DNA of 50,911 nt, taken from NCBI GenBank assembly GCA_902776615.1, contig CACYQU010000009.1, positions 1 through 50,911 on the forward strand, read 5' to 3'. Positions 15,695-24,610 of the stretch are shown here, piece after piece. The translations under genes and the position numbers were made by a program. The first letter of the stretch is position 1; each line of letters opens with the position of its first letter. The notes beneath the pieces are model-generated. The model had not been told where the DNA came from and did not search any database. It saw nothing but the letters and a program-made list of their open reading frames with translations. Source of the DNA: an uncultured bacterium. Its GTDB lineage: Bacteria; Verrucomicrobiota; Kiritimatiellia; RFP12; UBA1067.

Positions 15695-17113
15695 TCACCG
15701 AACCACCGCAGCCCTCGCCTCCACAAGCCCGGCGAACTCGCCGGCGGCGATCATCTGCACAATAAGATTTCCGATAGCCGTACCTTCGACTGGGCCGGTT
15801 ACGACCTCAAGCCCCGTGGCCCTGGCGGTCAGTTCGTTGAGGTACGCGTCCTGGCAGCCGCCGCCTACGATGTTGAGCGAGGTGTAGGTTTTGCCGGTCA
15901 TGCGGGCGAGGGTCCCGATCGCGTCTGCATAGCACGCTGCGAGAGACTTGTAGACGCACTGCATCAGCGCCCCGATCGTCGTAGGCGCGGCGCCCCTCTC
16001 GGCGGCCGCGGACACAACCTCGCCGATCATTGAATCAGGGTTCATGAAGCGCTGCTGGTTCACATCGACCGTCGTGTCGAAGCTGTCGCCGCGGGCTATC
16101 GCCGAGAGATCGGCGAAGGAGTATTCGCGGCCGGGCTCGCGATCGGCGAGCTTCGCCAGCGCCGCCTCGGTCGCCTCGCCGCCTTTGCCTTCGACATACG
16201 CCACGCCGTTCAGTTCGCGGCGGATGGACTGTATCATCCAAAGCCCCATGATGTTCTTCAGATAGCGGTAGCGTCCCCATGCGCCGCCTTCGTTCGTGAA
16301 GTTCGCCGCGCACGATTCGGGCGTTGTGATCGGCGCCTCGTTCTCGACGCCGAGAAGCGACCAAGTGCCGCTCGAAAGATACACGGCCCTGTCGTCGCGC
16401 GCCGGAACCGCGAGATATGCCGAGCCTGTATCGTGCATCGCCGGCAGCACGACCTTCACGCCGCGGTATTCGCCGACTGTCGCGCCCGGCATCTCGAGCC
16501 TGCCGAAGATCCGCCGCGGAAGCCCGAGGCGGTCGATGAGATCGTAATCCCAATCCTTCTTCGCTGCGTCCAAGAGGGCCGTCGTGGAAGAGTCGGTGTA
16601 TTCGTGGACGATGTTTCCCGTAAGCCTGTAGTTGATGTATTCGGGAATCATCAGGAAGTGCGCGGCCTTCTCCAGCTGTTCGGGATGCTCCTTCTTCAAC
16701 GCCCATAGCTGATAGATGGTGTTGAAGCTCGTTTTCTGTATTCCCGTTCGCGCGTAAAGCTCGGAAAACGTCATAACCGCAGCCTCGATCTCGGCGTCGG
16801 CCCCGGCCGTCCGCGCGTCGCGGTATGCGACGGCGTCGCCGATCATCCCGCCCGTCTCGTCAAGCAGCACGAAGTCCACGCCCCACGTATCGAGGCCGAT
16901 GGACTCTATCGCAGTCTTCGCCATCGCGGCGTCGATGCCGGCCTTCACGCTCTCGACCAGCTTTTCGACGTCCCAGCAGTCGTGCCCCCCGCGGCGCACC
17001 TGCGAGTTGACGAAGCGGTACACCTCCTCAAGAGCGATCTTTCCGTTTTCGACGCGCCCGATGATGTGGCGCCCCGAGCTCGCTCCGATATCAACAGCCA
17101 GATAGTTTTTCAT
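15695..17113 (-). CDS. rhaB: Rhamnulokinase-type FGGY sugar kinase
   Basis: 472 residues. Hallmarks of RhaB: an ASSGRH phosphate-binding start (YLAVDIGASSGRHIIGR), DTWGVDF with the catalytic Asp region, SSGTWSLLGVE and FTNEGG in the nucleotide-binding half, and IVGGGCQD near the end. Phosphorylates L-rhamnulose to L-rhamnulose-1-phosphate in the family. No RhaA or aldolase is in the window; instead fucP-fucI lie 6 kb away and no fucK is seen, so use on L-fuculose is possible. ATG 17113 is preferred over GTG 17119 because AGAGGGG is spaced correctly for it. Confidence 0.9.
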   Translation of the reverse strand: MKNYLAVDIGASSGRHIIGRVENGKIALEEVYRFVNSQVRRGGHDCWDVEKLVESVKAGIDAAMAKTAIESIGLDTWGVDFVLLDETGGMIGDAVAYRDARTAGADAEIEAAVMTFSELYARTGIQKTSFNTIYQLWALKKEHPEQLEKAAHFLMIPEYINYRLTGNIVHEYTDSSTTALLDAAKKDWDYDLIDRLGLPRRIFGRLEMPGATVGEYRGVKVVLPAMHDTGSAYLAVPARDDRAVYLSSGTWSLLGVENEAPITTPESCAANFTNEGGAWGRYRYLKNIMGLWMIQSIRRELNGVAYVEGKGGEATEAALAKLADREPGREYSFADLSAIARGDSFDTTVDVNQQRFMNPDSMIGEVVSAAAERGAAPTTIGALMQCVYKSLAACYADAIGTLARMTGKTYTSLNIVGGGCQDAYLNELTARATGLEVVTGPVEGTAIGNLIVQMIAAGEFAGLVEARAAVVR

Positions 17114-17140
17114 CTGCACCCCTCTTTGTCCTGCAAAACA

Positions 17141-18046
17141 TCACGCCTGCCGGGCGGTGGACTGCACCGCCGCCGAAAGCACGTGCGACTCTCCCGGCGC
17201 AAGCGCCGAAACAGCCTTCGGCCACGCCGTGACCGGCTCGACGCAGACGAACCTGCGCCAGTCGCCATCCTCAAAATCGGCGATCTTCCCCTGCGGGCCA
17301 GGATTCCACACGACCGCACTGCCGCTTCCTGTCGACACCATCGCCACCGCACGGCCAAGCCCGGCGTCCAGCAGAGCGAACTCGTGCTTCGGCGCGGGCG
17401 GAAGCGTGAACACGTGGTCGGCCTCGGTGTTCATCGAAAGGTCGCCCGCGAGAACGTGGTCCGACATGTCCCGCGCGTCCACGTACGAACACCCGTCGAG
17501 ACCCCTCACGGTCGTCTGGTCGCGGTCGCGCACGAGGAAGTAGGGATGAAACCCCGCCGTGAACCCGAACGGCCCGTCTCCCGTGTTCTTGGTTGTGAGC
17601 TTCAGGTTGAGCTTCATCGAGACGGAAACCTTGTACTCGAGGTCGAAGTCGTGAGGCCAGAGCGCCTTGGTTTCGGCGGAGGACTTGAGCCCCAGCGTTA
17701 TTTCGGTCATGTCCTCCGTATACTCCGTTCCGCGCACTTCGAAGGGCATGACGCGCGCGAAGCCGTGCGCCGCCATGCCTTCGATCGCAAGCCGGCCGAA
17801 CTGAGGCCAGCAGACGGGCAGCCCGCCATGGATGGACTCGCCGCGATTGTAGTCGCGCTTCGCCGGGCGGAACAACACAGGGCTGTGGCCGGTCGGCCTG
17901 TACGAAAGCACGTTCGCGCCGAGAAGCGCAATCTCGGCGGTTCCGTATTTGTTGGCGAGCACCACTTCGGGATAGCCCGCGAACCCCGGATGGAACACGA
18001 TTCGCCCGGGTGCGCCGTAGCGGCTGTTGAGTTGATCGACCGTCAT
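17141..18046 (-). CDS. Hexose-phosphate mutarotase-like aldose epimerase (YeaD type)
   Basis: 301 residues. Motifs of the D-hexose-6-phosphate mutarotase branch: GGLPVCWPQFG, HGFAR, FHPYF with the catalytic His, and RFVCVEPVTAWP with a late Glu. Interconverts anomers of phosphorylated hexoses, cytoplasmic. AAGGAGA precedes ATG 18046; a longer in-frame start at 18067 would overlap the previous gene by position and has no SD. It lies directly upstream of rhaB, 27 nt away, which fits a role in sugar catabolism. Confidence 0.88.
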   Translation of the reverse strand: MTVDQLNSRYGAPGRIVFHPGFAGYPEVVLANKYGTAEIALLGANVLSYRPTGHSPVLFRPAKRDYNRGESIHGGLPVCWPQFGRLAIEGMAAHGFARVMPFEVRGTEYTEDMTEITLGLKSSAETKALWPHDFDLEYKVSVSMKLNLKLTTKNTGDGPFGFTAGFHPYFLVRDRDQTTVRGLDGCSYVDARDMSDHVLAGDLSMNTEADHVFTLPPAPKHEFALLDAGLGRAVAMVSTGSGSAVVWNPGPQGKIADFEDGDWRRFVCVEPVTAWPKAVSALAPGESHVLSAAVQSTARQA

Positions 18047-18067
18047 TTGGCAGAGTCTCCTTCCCAT

Positions 18068-19096
18068 TCACTTCTTCGCGAGCATGAACTCGCACATAAC
18101 CGTCGTGCCGTTCGGAATCTTCGACTGTATATCGAACGTATCGGCGACGCGCTTCGAGTTCGCGAGCCCCATTCCGGCCCCGAACCCCATGGAGCGTATC
18201 CAGTCGTTCGCCGTGGAGGTCCCGTCCTGGCAGGCCCACTCCACGTCCTTTATCCCAGGCCCGCGATCCTTGGCGACGATCGTGGCCTTCTCGGTATCGA
18301 GGATGAACGTTATCGACCCGCCGAGGGAATGGATGCAGATGTTGATCTCGAGCTCGTACGCGGCGACGGCCACGCGGCGGACGATCTTGTTGTCGATGCC
18401 GGCATCCTTCATCATCTTCTTGATTTCGTTCGCCGCCTTGCCTGCATTCGAAAGGTCGTTTCTCACAACCATGAACTGGCGCATCGAATAGTACGGCAGC
18501 GCACCCTCGCTCTTCGCGCGATCGTCGGCGGGGGCGGCCTTGCCCTCGAGTTTGGCGATCTCCTTCGTGAGCTCCTGCATGAGTACGCGCGTGACGTCGC
18601 GCTGCGAGACGATGCCTACGAGGTCGCGCTCCTTGTTGAGCACGGGGAAGCGCCCGAACGTGTAGCTCTGGAAGAACTTGATCGCGAACGCGAGCGGCAT
18701 GTCGGCCTCGAGCACGACGAGGTTCGTCGCCATGTGCCGCTGGCACGTGTCGCCGATCCATCCGCCCTCGAGAGCCTTGATGATGTCGTTTACCGAAATT
18801 ATGCCGAACAGTCTCTTGCCCTCGACGACCGGCACGCCAGAAATGTTGTTGAGCTTCATCAGGTGCTGCGCGCGGGCCATCGTATCCGTGCGCGAGACCG
18901 CGATGATGTCGTGGCCGCGCATCACGTCGCGAACGCGCAGACGCTGCAGCAGCTCCATGATGACGAGCGGGCTGTCGTCCGCGCCGGGCAGCCCCGGACC
19001 GGACACCCTTCGCACCTGGTCGTGCGCGGCGAGAATCTCGTCGTCGCTTTTCGACTCGCCGCCGGTCAGGATCTTCGGGCTGTAGACTTCGGGCAT
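18068..19096 (-). CDS. CBS-domain pair fused to a HATPase (anti-sigma/serine kinase-like) domain
   Basis: 342 residues. Residues about 45-190 form two CBS domains (VRDVMRGHDIIAVSRTDT..., GIISVNDIIKAL; then MATNLVVLEAD..., GIVSQRDVTRVL) that usually bind adenosyl ligands. Residues about 215-340 form a GHKL ATPase with N-box VAAYELEINICIH, G1 DRGPGIKD and G2 GFGAGMGLANSKRV, closest to RsbW/SpoIIAB-type regulators. I infer a ligand-controlled ATPase or kinase. It is sandwiched between a DRTGG gene and sugar genes. Similar HATPase, DRTGG and PHP genes sit beside [FeFe]-hydrogenase loci in Clostridia and Thermotogae, as far as I know. Confidence 0.85.
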   Translation of the reverse strand: MPEVYSPKILTGGESKSDDEILAAHDQVRRVSGPGLPGADDSPLVIMELLQRLRVRDVMRGHDIIAVSRTDTMARAQHLMKLNNISGVPVVEGKRLFGIISVNDIIKALEGGWIGDTCQRHMATNLVVLEADMPLAFAIKFFQSYTFGRFPVLNKERDLVGIVSQRDVTRVLMQELTKEIAKLEGKAAPADDRAKSEGALPYYSMRQFMVVRNDLSNAGKAANEIKKMMKDAGIDNKIVRRVAVAAYELEINICIHSLGGSITFILDTEKATIVAKDRGPGIKDVEWACQDGTSTANDWIRSMGFGAGMGLANSKRVADTFDIQSKIPNGTTVMCEFMLAKK

Positions 19097-19107
19097 GGCT
19101 CTGGTAC

Positions 19108-19449
19108 CTACTTCTTTTCGGCTTCGAGGAAGTCGTGTATCCTCACGCAGCTCTCGTACTTCGAGAGCGGCGAAGAAACAAGCGGTATTCCGAGCGTGTC
19201 GGCGACCTGGCACATCGTCTTCGGCAAGGGCTTGGCGTTGTGCACGACAACCGCCATCGCGCCGACGATGTTCGCGGTGCGTATGGCCTGGTCGGACGCG
19301 AGCGAGGTCAGGAGAAGCATGTCTTCGCCGTCGTTCAGGAGCACGTCGCTCATGAGATCGTTTGCCACTACTGCGCCCACGGTCCGGTCGGATTCTCCGC
19401 CGGCCACGAGCGTCCCGTCAAGAGTCTTTACAATATCCTCAATGTTCAT
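19108..19449 (-). CDS. DRTGG-domain protein (copy 1)
   Basis: 113 residues, one DRTGG-type domain: VAGGESDRTVGAVVANDLMSD, then LLTSLASDQAIRTANIVGAMAVVV and IPLVSSPLSKYES. Paralogous to the gene at 20259-20594. The domain is known from phosphotransacetylases and hydrogenase-linked clusters; its ligand is not established. ATG 19449 is about 2 nt from the predicted +1 (leaderless). First gene of the long minus-strand operon down to 13133. Confidence 0.82.
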   Translation of the reverse strand: MNIEDIVKTLDGTLVAGGESDRTVGAVVANDLMSDVLLNDGEDMLLLTSLASDQAIRTANIVGAMAVVVHNAKPLPKTMCQVADTLGIPLVSSPLSKYESCVRIHDFLEAEKK

Positions 19450-19457
19450 GATGCAAG

Positions 19458-19479
19458 ATTATACCATATTTGGTAGAAT
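19458..19479. promoter_or_regulatory. Divergent back-to-back promoters for the two DRTGG/PHP units
   Basis: Minus strand TGGTATAAT at 19466-19458 and plus strand TGGTAGAAT at 19471-19479; only four bases separate the two elements. Predicted +1 sites near 19451 (-) and 19486 (+) are 2 and 3 nt from the start codons of the flanking genes. The two promoters should compete for one polymerase. Confidence 0.7.
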
Positions 19480-19488
19480 AGCGGGGCA

Positions 19489-20241
19489 ATGAAGTTCGAT
19501 CTGCACATACATTCCTGTCTCAGCCCCTGCGCAAACCTGGAGATGTCGCCCGGAGAAATCGTTTCCCGCGCAATATCCGCAGGGATGGGCGGCATCGCCC
19601 TCACCGACCACAACTCGGCCATGAACACGCCCGCCATGGCGCGGCGGGCGAAGGCCGCAGGCCTCGCGTGCCTGTTCGGCCTCGAGGTGCAGACCGCCGA
19701 AGAGACCCACACCCTCGCGCTCTTCGACACGCCCGAACAGGCGCTCGCCATGACGGAATGGGTGTACGCCGCCATGCCCAAGCGCGTCAACGACCCCGAT
19801 ACGTTCGGCGACCAGCCCATCCTCTCGGCCGACAGCGACGAAGACGAGATCGCCGACCTGGAGTGGCGCATCCTCGCAATGGGCTGCCGCAGGACGATTC
19901 CCGAAACGTCGGCGAAGGCGCACGAGCTGGGCGGGCTCTACATCGCCGCGCACATCGACCGGCCGAACTACTCGGTCGTCACGGCGCTCGGCGCAGTTCC
20001 GCGCGCGCCGGACGGATCGCCCTACTTCGACGCGGTGGAGCTCTCGCGCACCGCAGACGAAGCGCAGTGGCTCGCGAAGGCCGAGGACTACGCGCTGACG
20101 CGAAGCTCCGACGCGCACAATCCTGACGATGTCGCGCGGGTATGGACCGAGGCGCCGCTCGCCGGGTTCTCCGTCGCCGAACTGAAGCGCGCGTTCGCAG
20201 GGCACACGACGCGCCTCTCGCCGCGTCTCACGGCATTCTGA
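19489..20241 (+). CDS. PHP-domain phosphoesterase
   Basis: 250 residues. Metal-binding PHP motifs: DLHIHSCLSPC (H6, H8), LTDHN (D40, H41), FGLEVQ, AAHIDRP, and a final SSDAHN. These bind two or three metals and hydrolyse phosphate esters in the family; the substrate is unknown. SP-C-A-N near the start is typical of the hydrogenase-cluster PHP proteins. Nearly leaderless. Divergent from the DRTGG/CBS-HATPase operon and followed by a second DRTGG gene. Confidence 0.87.
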   Translation: MKFDLHIHSCLSPCANLEMSPGEIVSRAISAGMGGIALTDHNSAMNTPAMARRAKAAGLACLFGLEVQTAEETHTLALFDTPEQALAMTEWVYAAMPKRVNDPDTFGDQPILSADSDEDEIADLEWRILAMGCRRTIPETSAKAHELGGLYIAAHIDRPNYSVVTALGAVPRAPDGSPYFDAVELSRTADEAQWLAKAEDYALTRSSDAHNPDDVARVWTEAPLAGFSVAELKRAFAGHTTRLSPRLTAF

Positions 20242-20258
20242 GAAAGGAAACACCGAAA

Positions 20259-20594
20259 ATGACAGTAAGCGAAATAGCAGGGAAGGTCGGCGGCAGAATC
20301 GTCGTCGACAAGCCGGGCGCTGAGGCGAACTACGCGTACGCGAGCGATTTGCTCTCCGACGTGATGGGGCATTGCGGCGACGAATCCGTCCTTGTGACGA
20401 TACAGAACCACCTGAACACGATAGCCGTGTGCACTCTCGCGGGAATAGAGGCGATCGTCATATGCCACGACCGCCCGGTTCCCGACGACATGGCCGAAGC
20501 CGCCGCGCGCGAGGAAGTCGCCATCATAACGACGCCGCTTTCGCAATACGCCGCATCGGTCGCGCTGTCGTCGCTGCCGCCGTCGGCGAAGTGA
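20259..20594 (+). CDS. DRTGG-domain protein (copy 2)
   Basis: 111 residues. Aligns by eye with the copy at 19108-19449: YASDLLSDVMGHCGDESVLVT versus VANDLMSDVLLNDGEDMLLLT, and AIITTPLSQYAAS versus PLVSSPLSKYES. AGGAAA precedes ATG 20259, 17 nt after the PHP stop. It converges on prmC with a 12-nt gap. The two DRTGG proteins could form a heteromer or respond to different ligands; unknown. Confidence 0.82.
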   Translation: MTVSEIAGKVGGRIVVDKPGAEANYAYASDLLSDVMGHCGDESVLVTIQNHLNTIAVCTLAGIEAIVICHDRPVPDDMAEAAAREEVAIITTPLSQYAASVALSSLPPSAK

Positions 20595-20606
20595 GGCGCG
20601 GGTTGC

Positions 20607-21470
20607 CTACGGCAGCGTAGCCATGGCGTAGCGGTCGTGTCCGGCGAAATCGCGCTCTATGCGGATCTCCCCGAAGCCATAGTCCGCCATCAGTTTGGCG
20701 ACGGCTTCGCCCTGCGATTCGCCGATTTCGAAGAACACCGCGCCGCCGCTTTTGAGAATGTTCAGCGCGTCGCCGAGATAGCGGTCGTAGAAGTCGAGAC
20801 CATCCGCGCCGCCATCAAGGGCAATGCGCGGCTCGAAGTCGCGCACGCGCGGGTCGAGCGTGTCGCAGACGGCGCTTTCGACATATGGCGGATTCGAAAC
20901 GAGCACATCGACGACGCCCGGCTCGTCGAAGTCGTCCAGCCCGTCCATCGCCGCAAATTTCACGCGCCCGTCGAGCCCGCACCTCGCCGCGTTTTCCTTT
21001 GCAAGGGCGATCGCGTCTTCGCTTACGTCCGTGCCGAGGAAAACGGCGTCGCCCGCAAATTCGCCGGCGATGCCCAGAATTATCGCCCCCGTTCCTGTTC
21101 CGACGTCCACCACGAACGGCGGCGCGCCGCCCGGCGGGCGCGCGCGCAAATGCGCGAGGACGCGCGTGACGAGTTGCTCGGTCTCGGGGCGCGGAATGAG
21201 CGCGCGCCTGTCGCACTTGAGCGTAAGCGAGCGGAAGTCCCACTCGCCAAGCACGTACTGCAATGGCTCGCCGCCGGCCAGCCGGCGCATGCCGCGGCGC
21301 ATCGCCTCAAGCTGGCGTTCTTCGGCCGTGAGCCCGAGAGCCGTCGCCAGCATTCCGCGCGGACGCTTCAAAAGGCGCGCGGCCAAAAGCTCGGCGGCGA
21401 CCTGTGCGTCGGGAACTCCCTTCGCATCAAGAAACGCCGCCGCCTTGCCTATGGTGTCGCGCCAGAGCAT
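20607..21470 (-). CDS. prmC: Peptide chain release factor N5-glutamine methyltransferase PrmC
   Basis: 287 residues. N-terminal helical bundle, then R-RALIPRPETEQLV, SAM motif VVDVGTGTGAIILGIAGEF, acidic loop GTDVS, and the catalytic SNPPYVES near residue 190, all hallmarks of PrmC/HemK, which methylates the GGQ glutamine of release factors. ATG 21470 gives the normal N-terminus (MLWRDTIGKAAAFL) and lies 4 nt after the preceding stop; the frame is open further upstream inside that gene. Coupled to the DUF3127 gene. Confidence 0.93.
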   Translation of the reverse strand: MLWRDTIGKAAAFLDAKGVPDAQVAAELLAARLLKRPRGMLATALGLTAEERQLEAMRRGMRRLAGGEPLQYVLGEWDFRSLTLKCDRRALIPRPETEQLVTRVLAHLRARPPGGAPPFVVDVGTGTGAIILGIAGEFAGDAVFLGTDVSEDAIALAKENAARCGLDGRVKFAAMDGLDDFDEPGVVDVLVSNPPYVESAVCDTLDPRVRDFEPRIALDGGADGLDFYDRYLGDALNILKSGGAVFFEIGESQGEAVAKLMADYGFGEIRIERDFAGHDRYAMATLP

Positions 21471-21474
21471 CCGG

Positions 21475-21861
21475 TCAGAACGGCATGTCGTCCACATCGC
21501 CCGGATCGGCAATGTCGTCCGGCTCGGCAGGCGAAGGAATAGGCTCTGTCGAAGAGCCGTCGGCCCGCAGCACTTCAAGCTTCAGACCCGTCAAGTCGGT
21601 AAAATACTTCACCTGCCCCTGCGGGTTGGTCCACTCGCGCCCGTCGATGGCGAAGCGTATCTTCGCGCGCTGGCCGGGCTGCACGCCGTCCAGAAGAGCC
21701 GTCGCATCCTTCTTGAAGGTGAAGGCTATGTGGTTGGGCCACTTGCTCTCCTGCCCGACATCGTCGGTCAGCACCACATCGCGCTTGGTGAACCCGCTTG
21801 CAAACGTCTGAAGGTCGAGAACCTTCTCGACAACACCCGTATACTCGTATATCGCCGCCAT
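21475..21861 (-). CDS. DUF3127 protein with an SSB-like acidic tail
   Basis: 128 residues. Residues 1-95 match DUF3127 (GVVEKVLDLQTFASGFTKRDVVL, IAFTFKKD, IDGREWTNPQGQVKYFTDL), a small OB-like domain. A Pro/Glu/Asp linker follows (EPIPSPAEPDDIADPGDV) and the last five residues are DDMPF, like the DD(I/L)PF tail by which SSB recruits repair and replication proteins. I infer a single-strand DNA-binding role; this is not proven. ATG 21861 is supported by AAAAGGAG; the frame upstream is open but would cross the promoter. Confidence 0.8.
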   Translation of the reverse strand: MAAIYEYTGVVEKVLDLQTFASGFTKRDVVLTDDVGQESKWPNHIAFTFKKDATALLDGVQPGQRAKIRFAIDGREWTNPQGQVKYFTDLTGLKLEVLRADGSSTEPIPSPAEPDDIADPGDVDDMPF

Positions 21862-21894
21862 TTCTTTTTCTTCTCCTTTTGTGGAACAGCCTGA

Positions 21895-21903
21895 ATTATA
21901 CCA
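21895..21903 (-). promoter_or_regulatory. Extended -10 promoter of the DUF3127-prmC unit
   Basis: Minus strand TGGTATAAT; predicted +1 near 21888, leader about 27 nt with an AAAAGGAG SD. Diverges from the promoter at 21934. Confidence 0.72.
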
Positions 21904-21933
21904 TATTTCCGCCGCACGCGCCTGCGGCTCTTT

Positions 21934-21942
21934 TGATATAAT
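21934..21942 (+). promoter_or_regulatory. Extended -10 promoter of the phosphomutase-like gene (leaderless)
   Basis: TGATATAAT; predicted +1 near 21949 and ATG at 21951. Confidence 0.7.
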
Positions 21943-21950
21943 AGGCGTCA

Positions 21951-22805
21951 ATGAAAGTCGTGTTTCTTTTTATCGACGGCGTGGGGCTGAGCGAACCTGC
22001 GGCGGACAACCCGGTGAACCCCGAGGTTTGCCCGGCGCTGTGCCGCCTCATCGCCGGGCACTCCGTGCCGATCGACGCGTGTCTCGGCGTGGACGGTCTG
22101 CCGCAGTCGGCCACGGGGCAGGCGACGATGTTCACGGGCGTAAACTGCCCGAAGGCGATGGGCCGGCACTGCGAGGGGTTCCCGAATCCGGCGCTGCGCG
22201 GCATCATCGAAGAGAACAACCTGTTCCTGCAGCTCAAGAAGCGCAACAAGAAGATACGTTTCGCGGACGCGTACCTCGTGGATTCGCCGGACGATCTCAA
22301 GGCGCGCCGCTTCAAGTCGGTGACGACCGTGATGGCGCTGACTGCGCCAGAGACCATTTCGCTGGCGGAAGACCTCGCCCGGAACAACGCCGTAATGCAG
22401 GACATAACGCGCGAGACGATACAGGACCGCTACCCCGACATACCGGTGGTCACGCCGCAGCGCGCGGCGGAACACCTTTTCGGCATCGCGCGCGAAAACG
22501 ATTTCACGCTGTTCGAGTTCTTCCAGACCGACGTTTCGGGGCACTCGCTCGACTACTCGCGCGCATGCGCGGTTCTGCGCGCGTACGACCTTTTCCTGTC
22601 GGCGCTGGTGCGCTACACCGAAGCGGCGGGGCTTACGCTTGTGATGACATCCGACCACGGAAATGTCGAAGCCGTCTCGGAGCGCGGGCACACGCGCAAC
22701 CCCGTGCCGTTCATCGCGCTCGGGCCGAAGGCGGCGTTTCTGCGCGGGAGGGTCAAGTCGCTCGCCGACGTGACGCCCGCGCTTCTCGCCGCCTACGACA
22801 TGTAG
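21951..22805 (+). CDS. Alkaline-phosphatase-superfamily metalloenzyme (phosphomutase/phosphodiesterase-like)
   Basis: 284 residues. Metal-site motifs of the superfamily: FIDGVG with D9 near the start, SATGQATMFTG with the Ser/Thr nucleophile, FEFFQTDVSGH with D and H, and TSDHGNVE followed by GHTRNPVPFIALGP near the end. These match cofactor-independent phosphoglycerate mutases and phosphopentomutases, but the protein is shorter than BPG-independent iPGM (about 510) and PPM (about 390), so I cannot assign the substrate. Nearly leaderless. It converges on fucI with a 4-nt gap. Confidence 0.8.
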   Translation: MKVVFLFIDGVGLSEPAADNPVNPEVCPALCRLIAGHSVPIDACLGVDGLPQSATGQATMFTGVNCPKAMGRHCEGFPNPALRGIIEENNLFLQLKKRNKKIRFADAYLVDSPDDLKARRFKSVTTVMALTAPETISLAEDLARNNAVMQDITRETIQDRYPDIPVVTPQRAAEHLFGIARENDFTLFEFFQTDVSGHSLDYSRACAVLRAYDLFLSALVRYTEAAGLTLVMTSDHGNVEAVSERGHTRNPVPFIALGPKAAFLRGRVKSLADVTPALLAAYDM

Positions 22806-22809
22806 CGCG

Positions 22810-24609
22810 TCACCTGTTGGTGGCGTACAGCGGGCCGAAGTTTCCGCAGGCGCGGTAGTCGGCGCCCGTCGGATCGTCGGACGCGCCGAAGAGCCCCCAG
22901 CAGTGCGGACGGTACACCTGTTCTTCGGGCACGTTGTGCATCGCGACCGGTATGCGCAGCATCGACGCAAGCGTTATCAGATCGGCGCCGATGTGGCCGT
23001 ATGCGATCGCGCCGTGGTTCGCGGCCCAGGCGTTCATCACCGAATAGACATCCTTGAAGCAGCCCTTGCCCGTGAGCCGCGGCGTGAACCACGTGCACGG
23101 CCATTCGGGGTTTGTGCGCAGCATGAGCTTTTCGTTCTGCGCGCGGTCGAGCGCGACCGACCACCCCTCGGCGATCTGCAGCACCGGCCCGAGCCCCTTT
23201 ACGATGCTGATGCGCGTCATCGTAAGCGGCATACCGCCCGGCGTGAGGAACGAGCTCGAGAACCCGCCGCCGCGGAAATACTCCACGCCCGCCGGAACCC
23301 AGCGCGTGGCCTTCATCGTGGCGTCGATATCCTTGTCGGTCACGTTCCACCACTCCTTGAACGTGCGCGCGCCCTTTTCCTTCATCTCGCCGGCGGCGTC
23401 CAGACAGCAGCTGCCCGAATTCAGCAGGTGGATGATTCCCTGGCGGGCGACGCCCTTGAGCCCCTTGCCCGTGGCGCGCTTCACCGACTCGTCGCTCCAG
23501 TAGGTCCGCACGTCCGCAAACATCGACGCCTTGTTGGTGAGCAGGTACATGAGCAGCATGCACGCGCCGTTCAGCGAATCGTTCTCGGTCGCCACGATCT
23601 GCGGCGGCTTGGGGCCGTTCCAGTCGAAGGACGTGTTGCAGAACGCCTCCATGAAATCGCCGTTGGGCCAGTGGTCGGTCCACTGGCGCTGGCCCTGGAA
23701 ACCCGCCGCGATGGCGTTGCGCCCGACGGCCTCTTCGCCGAAGCCCATGTCGGCGAGGCGCGGATTGCCCACCATCATGTCGCGCATGACGATCGCCATC
23801 TTCACGACGTACGCCCAGTCGAGATCCTTCTGTTCGCGCGTCTTCCGGATCGCCTGCGGATTGTAGTCCTTGCCCTCGATGCAGTTCTTGCGAACCCATG
23901 CCATGGCGTTCTTGTACTCCTGGGGGTCGTATATGCCCTCGGCTATGCGGCGCTCGATTTCGCACATGTCCATGTTCTCGGGGCGCATGCCGAAATAGTC
24001 CTGGAAGAAATCCACGTTGACGAACGAGCCTGCGATGCCCATCGCGCTGGAGCCGACCGAAAGATAGCTTTTGCCCTTCATCATCGCAACCGCGAGACCG
24101 GCCTTCACGAAGCGGAGGATCTTCTCCTTCACGTCGTCCGGCACGGAGGTGTCGGTCGCATCCTGCACATCGCGCCCGTAGATGCCGAACGCCGGCATGC
24201 CGCGCTGTGCGTAGCCCGCGAGCATGCAGGCGAGATAGACGGCGCCCGGGCGCTCCGTGCCGTTGAAGCCCCACACCGCCTTCGGGATGTCGGGGTCGGC
24301 GTCCATGGTCTCGGTTCCGTAGCACCAGCACGGCGTGACGGAAAGGGATACGCCCACGTTGCTGTCGCGGAACTTCCTGGCGCACTTCTCCGCCTCGTAC
24401 ACGCCGCCGATCGTCGTGTCGGCGATTACGCACTCGACGGGCGAGCCGTCGGGATATTTCAGGCTGCCGGAGATGAGCCTGGCGGCGGTCTTGGCCATGT
24501 TCATCGTCTGCACCTCAAGCGACTCGCGCACGCCGCGGCGCCTGCCGTCGATTATCGGGCGGATTCCGACTTTGGGGAATCCGTTCATATTCCATACTGT
24601 CTGGGACAT
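22810..24609 (-). CDS. fucI: L-fucose isomerase
   Basis: Converts L-fucose to L-fuculose; 599 residues, the family length. Recognised by [20 protein letters not shown] at the start, [28 protein letters not shown], and the metal/active-site regions with E-D-H residues ([30 protein letters not shown]-type stretches belong to another gene). The start ATG lies one base after the fucP stop with SD GAGAGGAG, so it is translationally coupled to the transporter. No fuculokinase or aldolase in the window. Cytoplasmic hexameric Mn2+ enzyme by family knowledge. Confidence 0.95.
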   Translation of the reverse strand: MSQTVWNMNGFPKVGIRPIIDGRRRGVRESLEVQTMNMAKTAARLISGSLKYPDGSPVECVIADTTIGGVYEAEKCARKFRDSNVGVSLSVTPCWCYGTETMDADPDIPKAVWGFNGTERPGAVYLACMLAGYAQRGMPAFGIYGRDVQDATDTSVPDDVKEKILRFVKAGLAVAMMKGKSYLSVGSSAMGIAGSFVNVDFFQDYFGMRPENMDMCEIERRIAEGIYDPQEYKNAMAWVRKNCIEGKDYNPQAIRKTREQKDLDWAYVVKMAIVMRDMMVGNPRLADMGFGEEAVGRNAIAAGFQGQRQWTDHWPNGDFMEAFCNTSFDWNGPKPPQIVATENDSLNGACMLLMYLLTNKASMFADVRTYWSDESVKRATGKGLKGVARQGIIHLLNSGSCCLDAAGEMKEKGARTFKEWWNVTDKDIDATMKATRWVPAGVEYFRGGGFSSSFLTPGGMPLTMTRISIVKGLGPVLQIAEGWSVALDRAQNEKLMLRTNPEWPCTWFTPRLTGKGCFKDVYSVMNAWAANHGAIAYGHIGADLITLASMLRIPVAMHNVPEEQVYRPHCWGLFGASDDPTGADYRACGNFGPLYATNR

Positions 24610-24610
24610 G

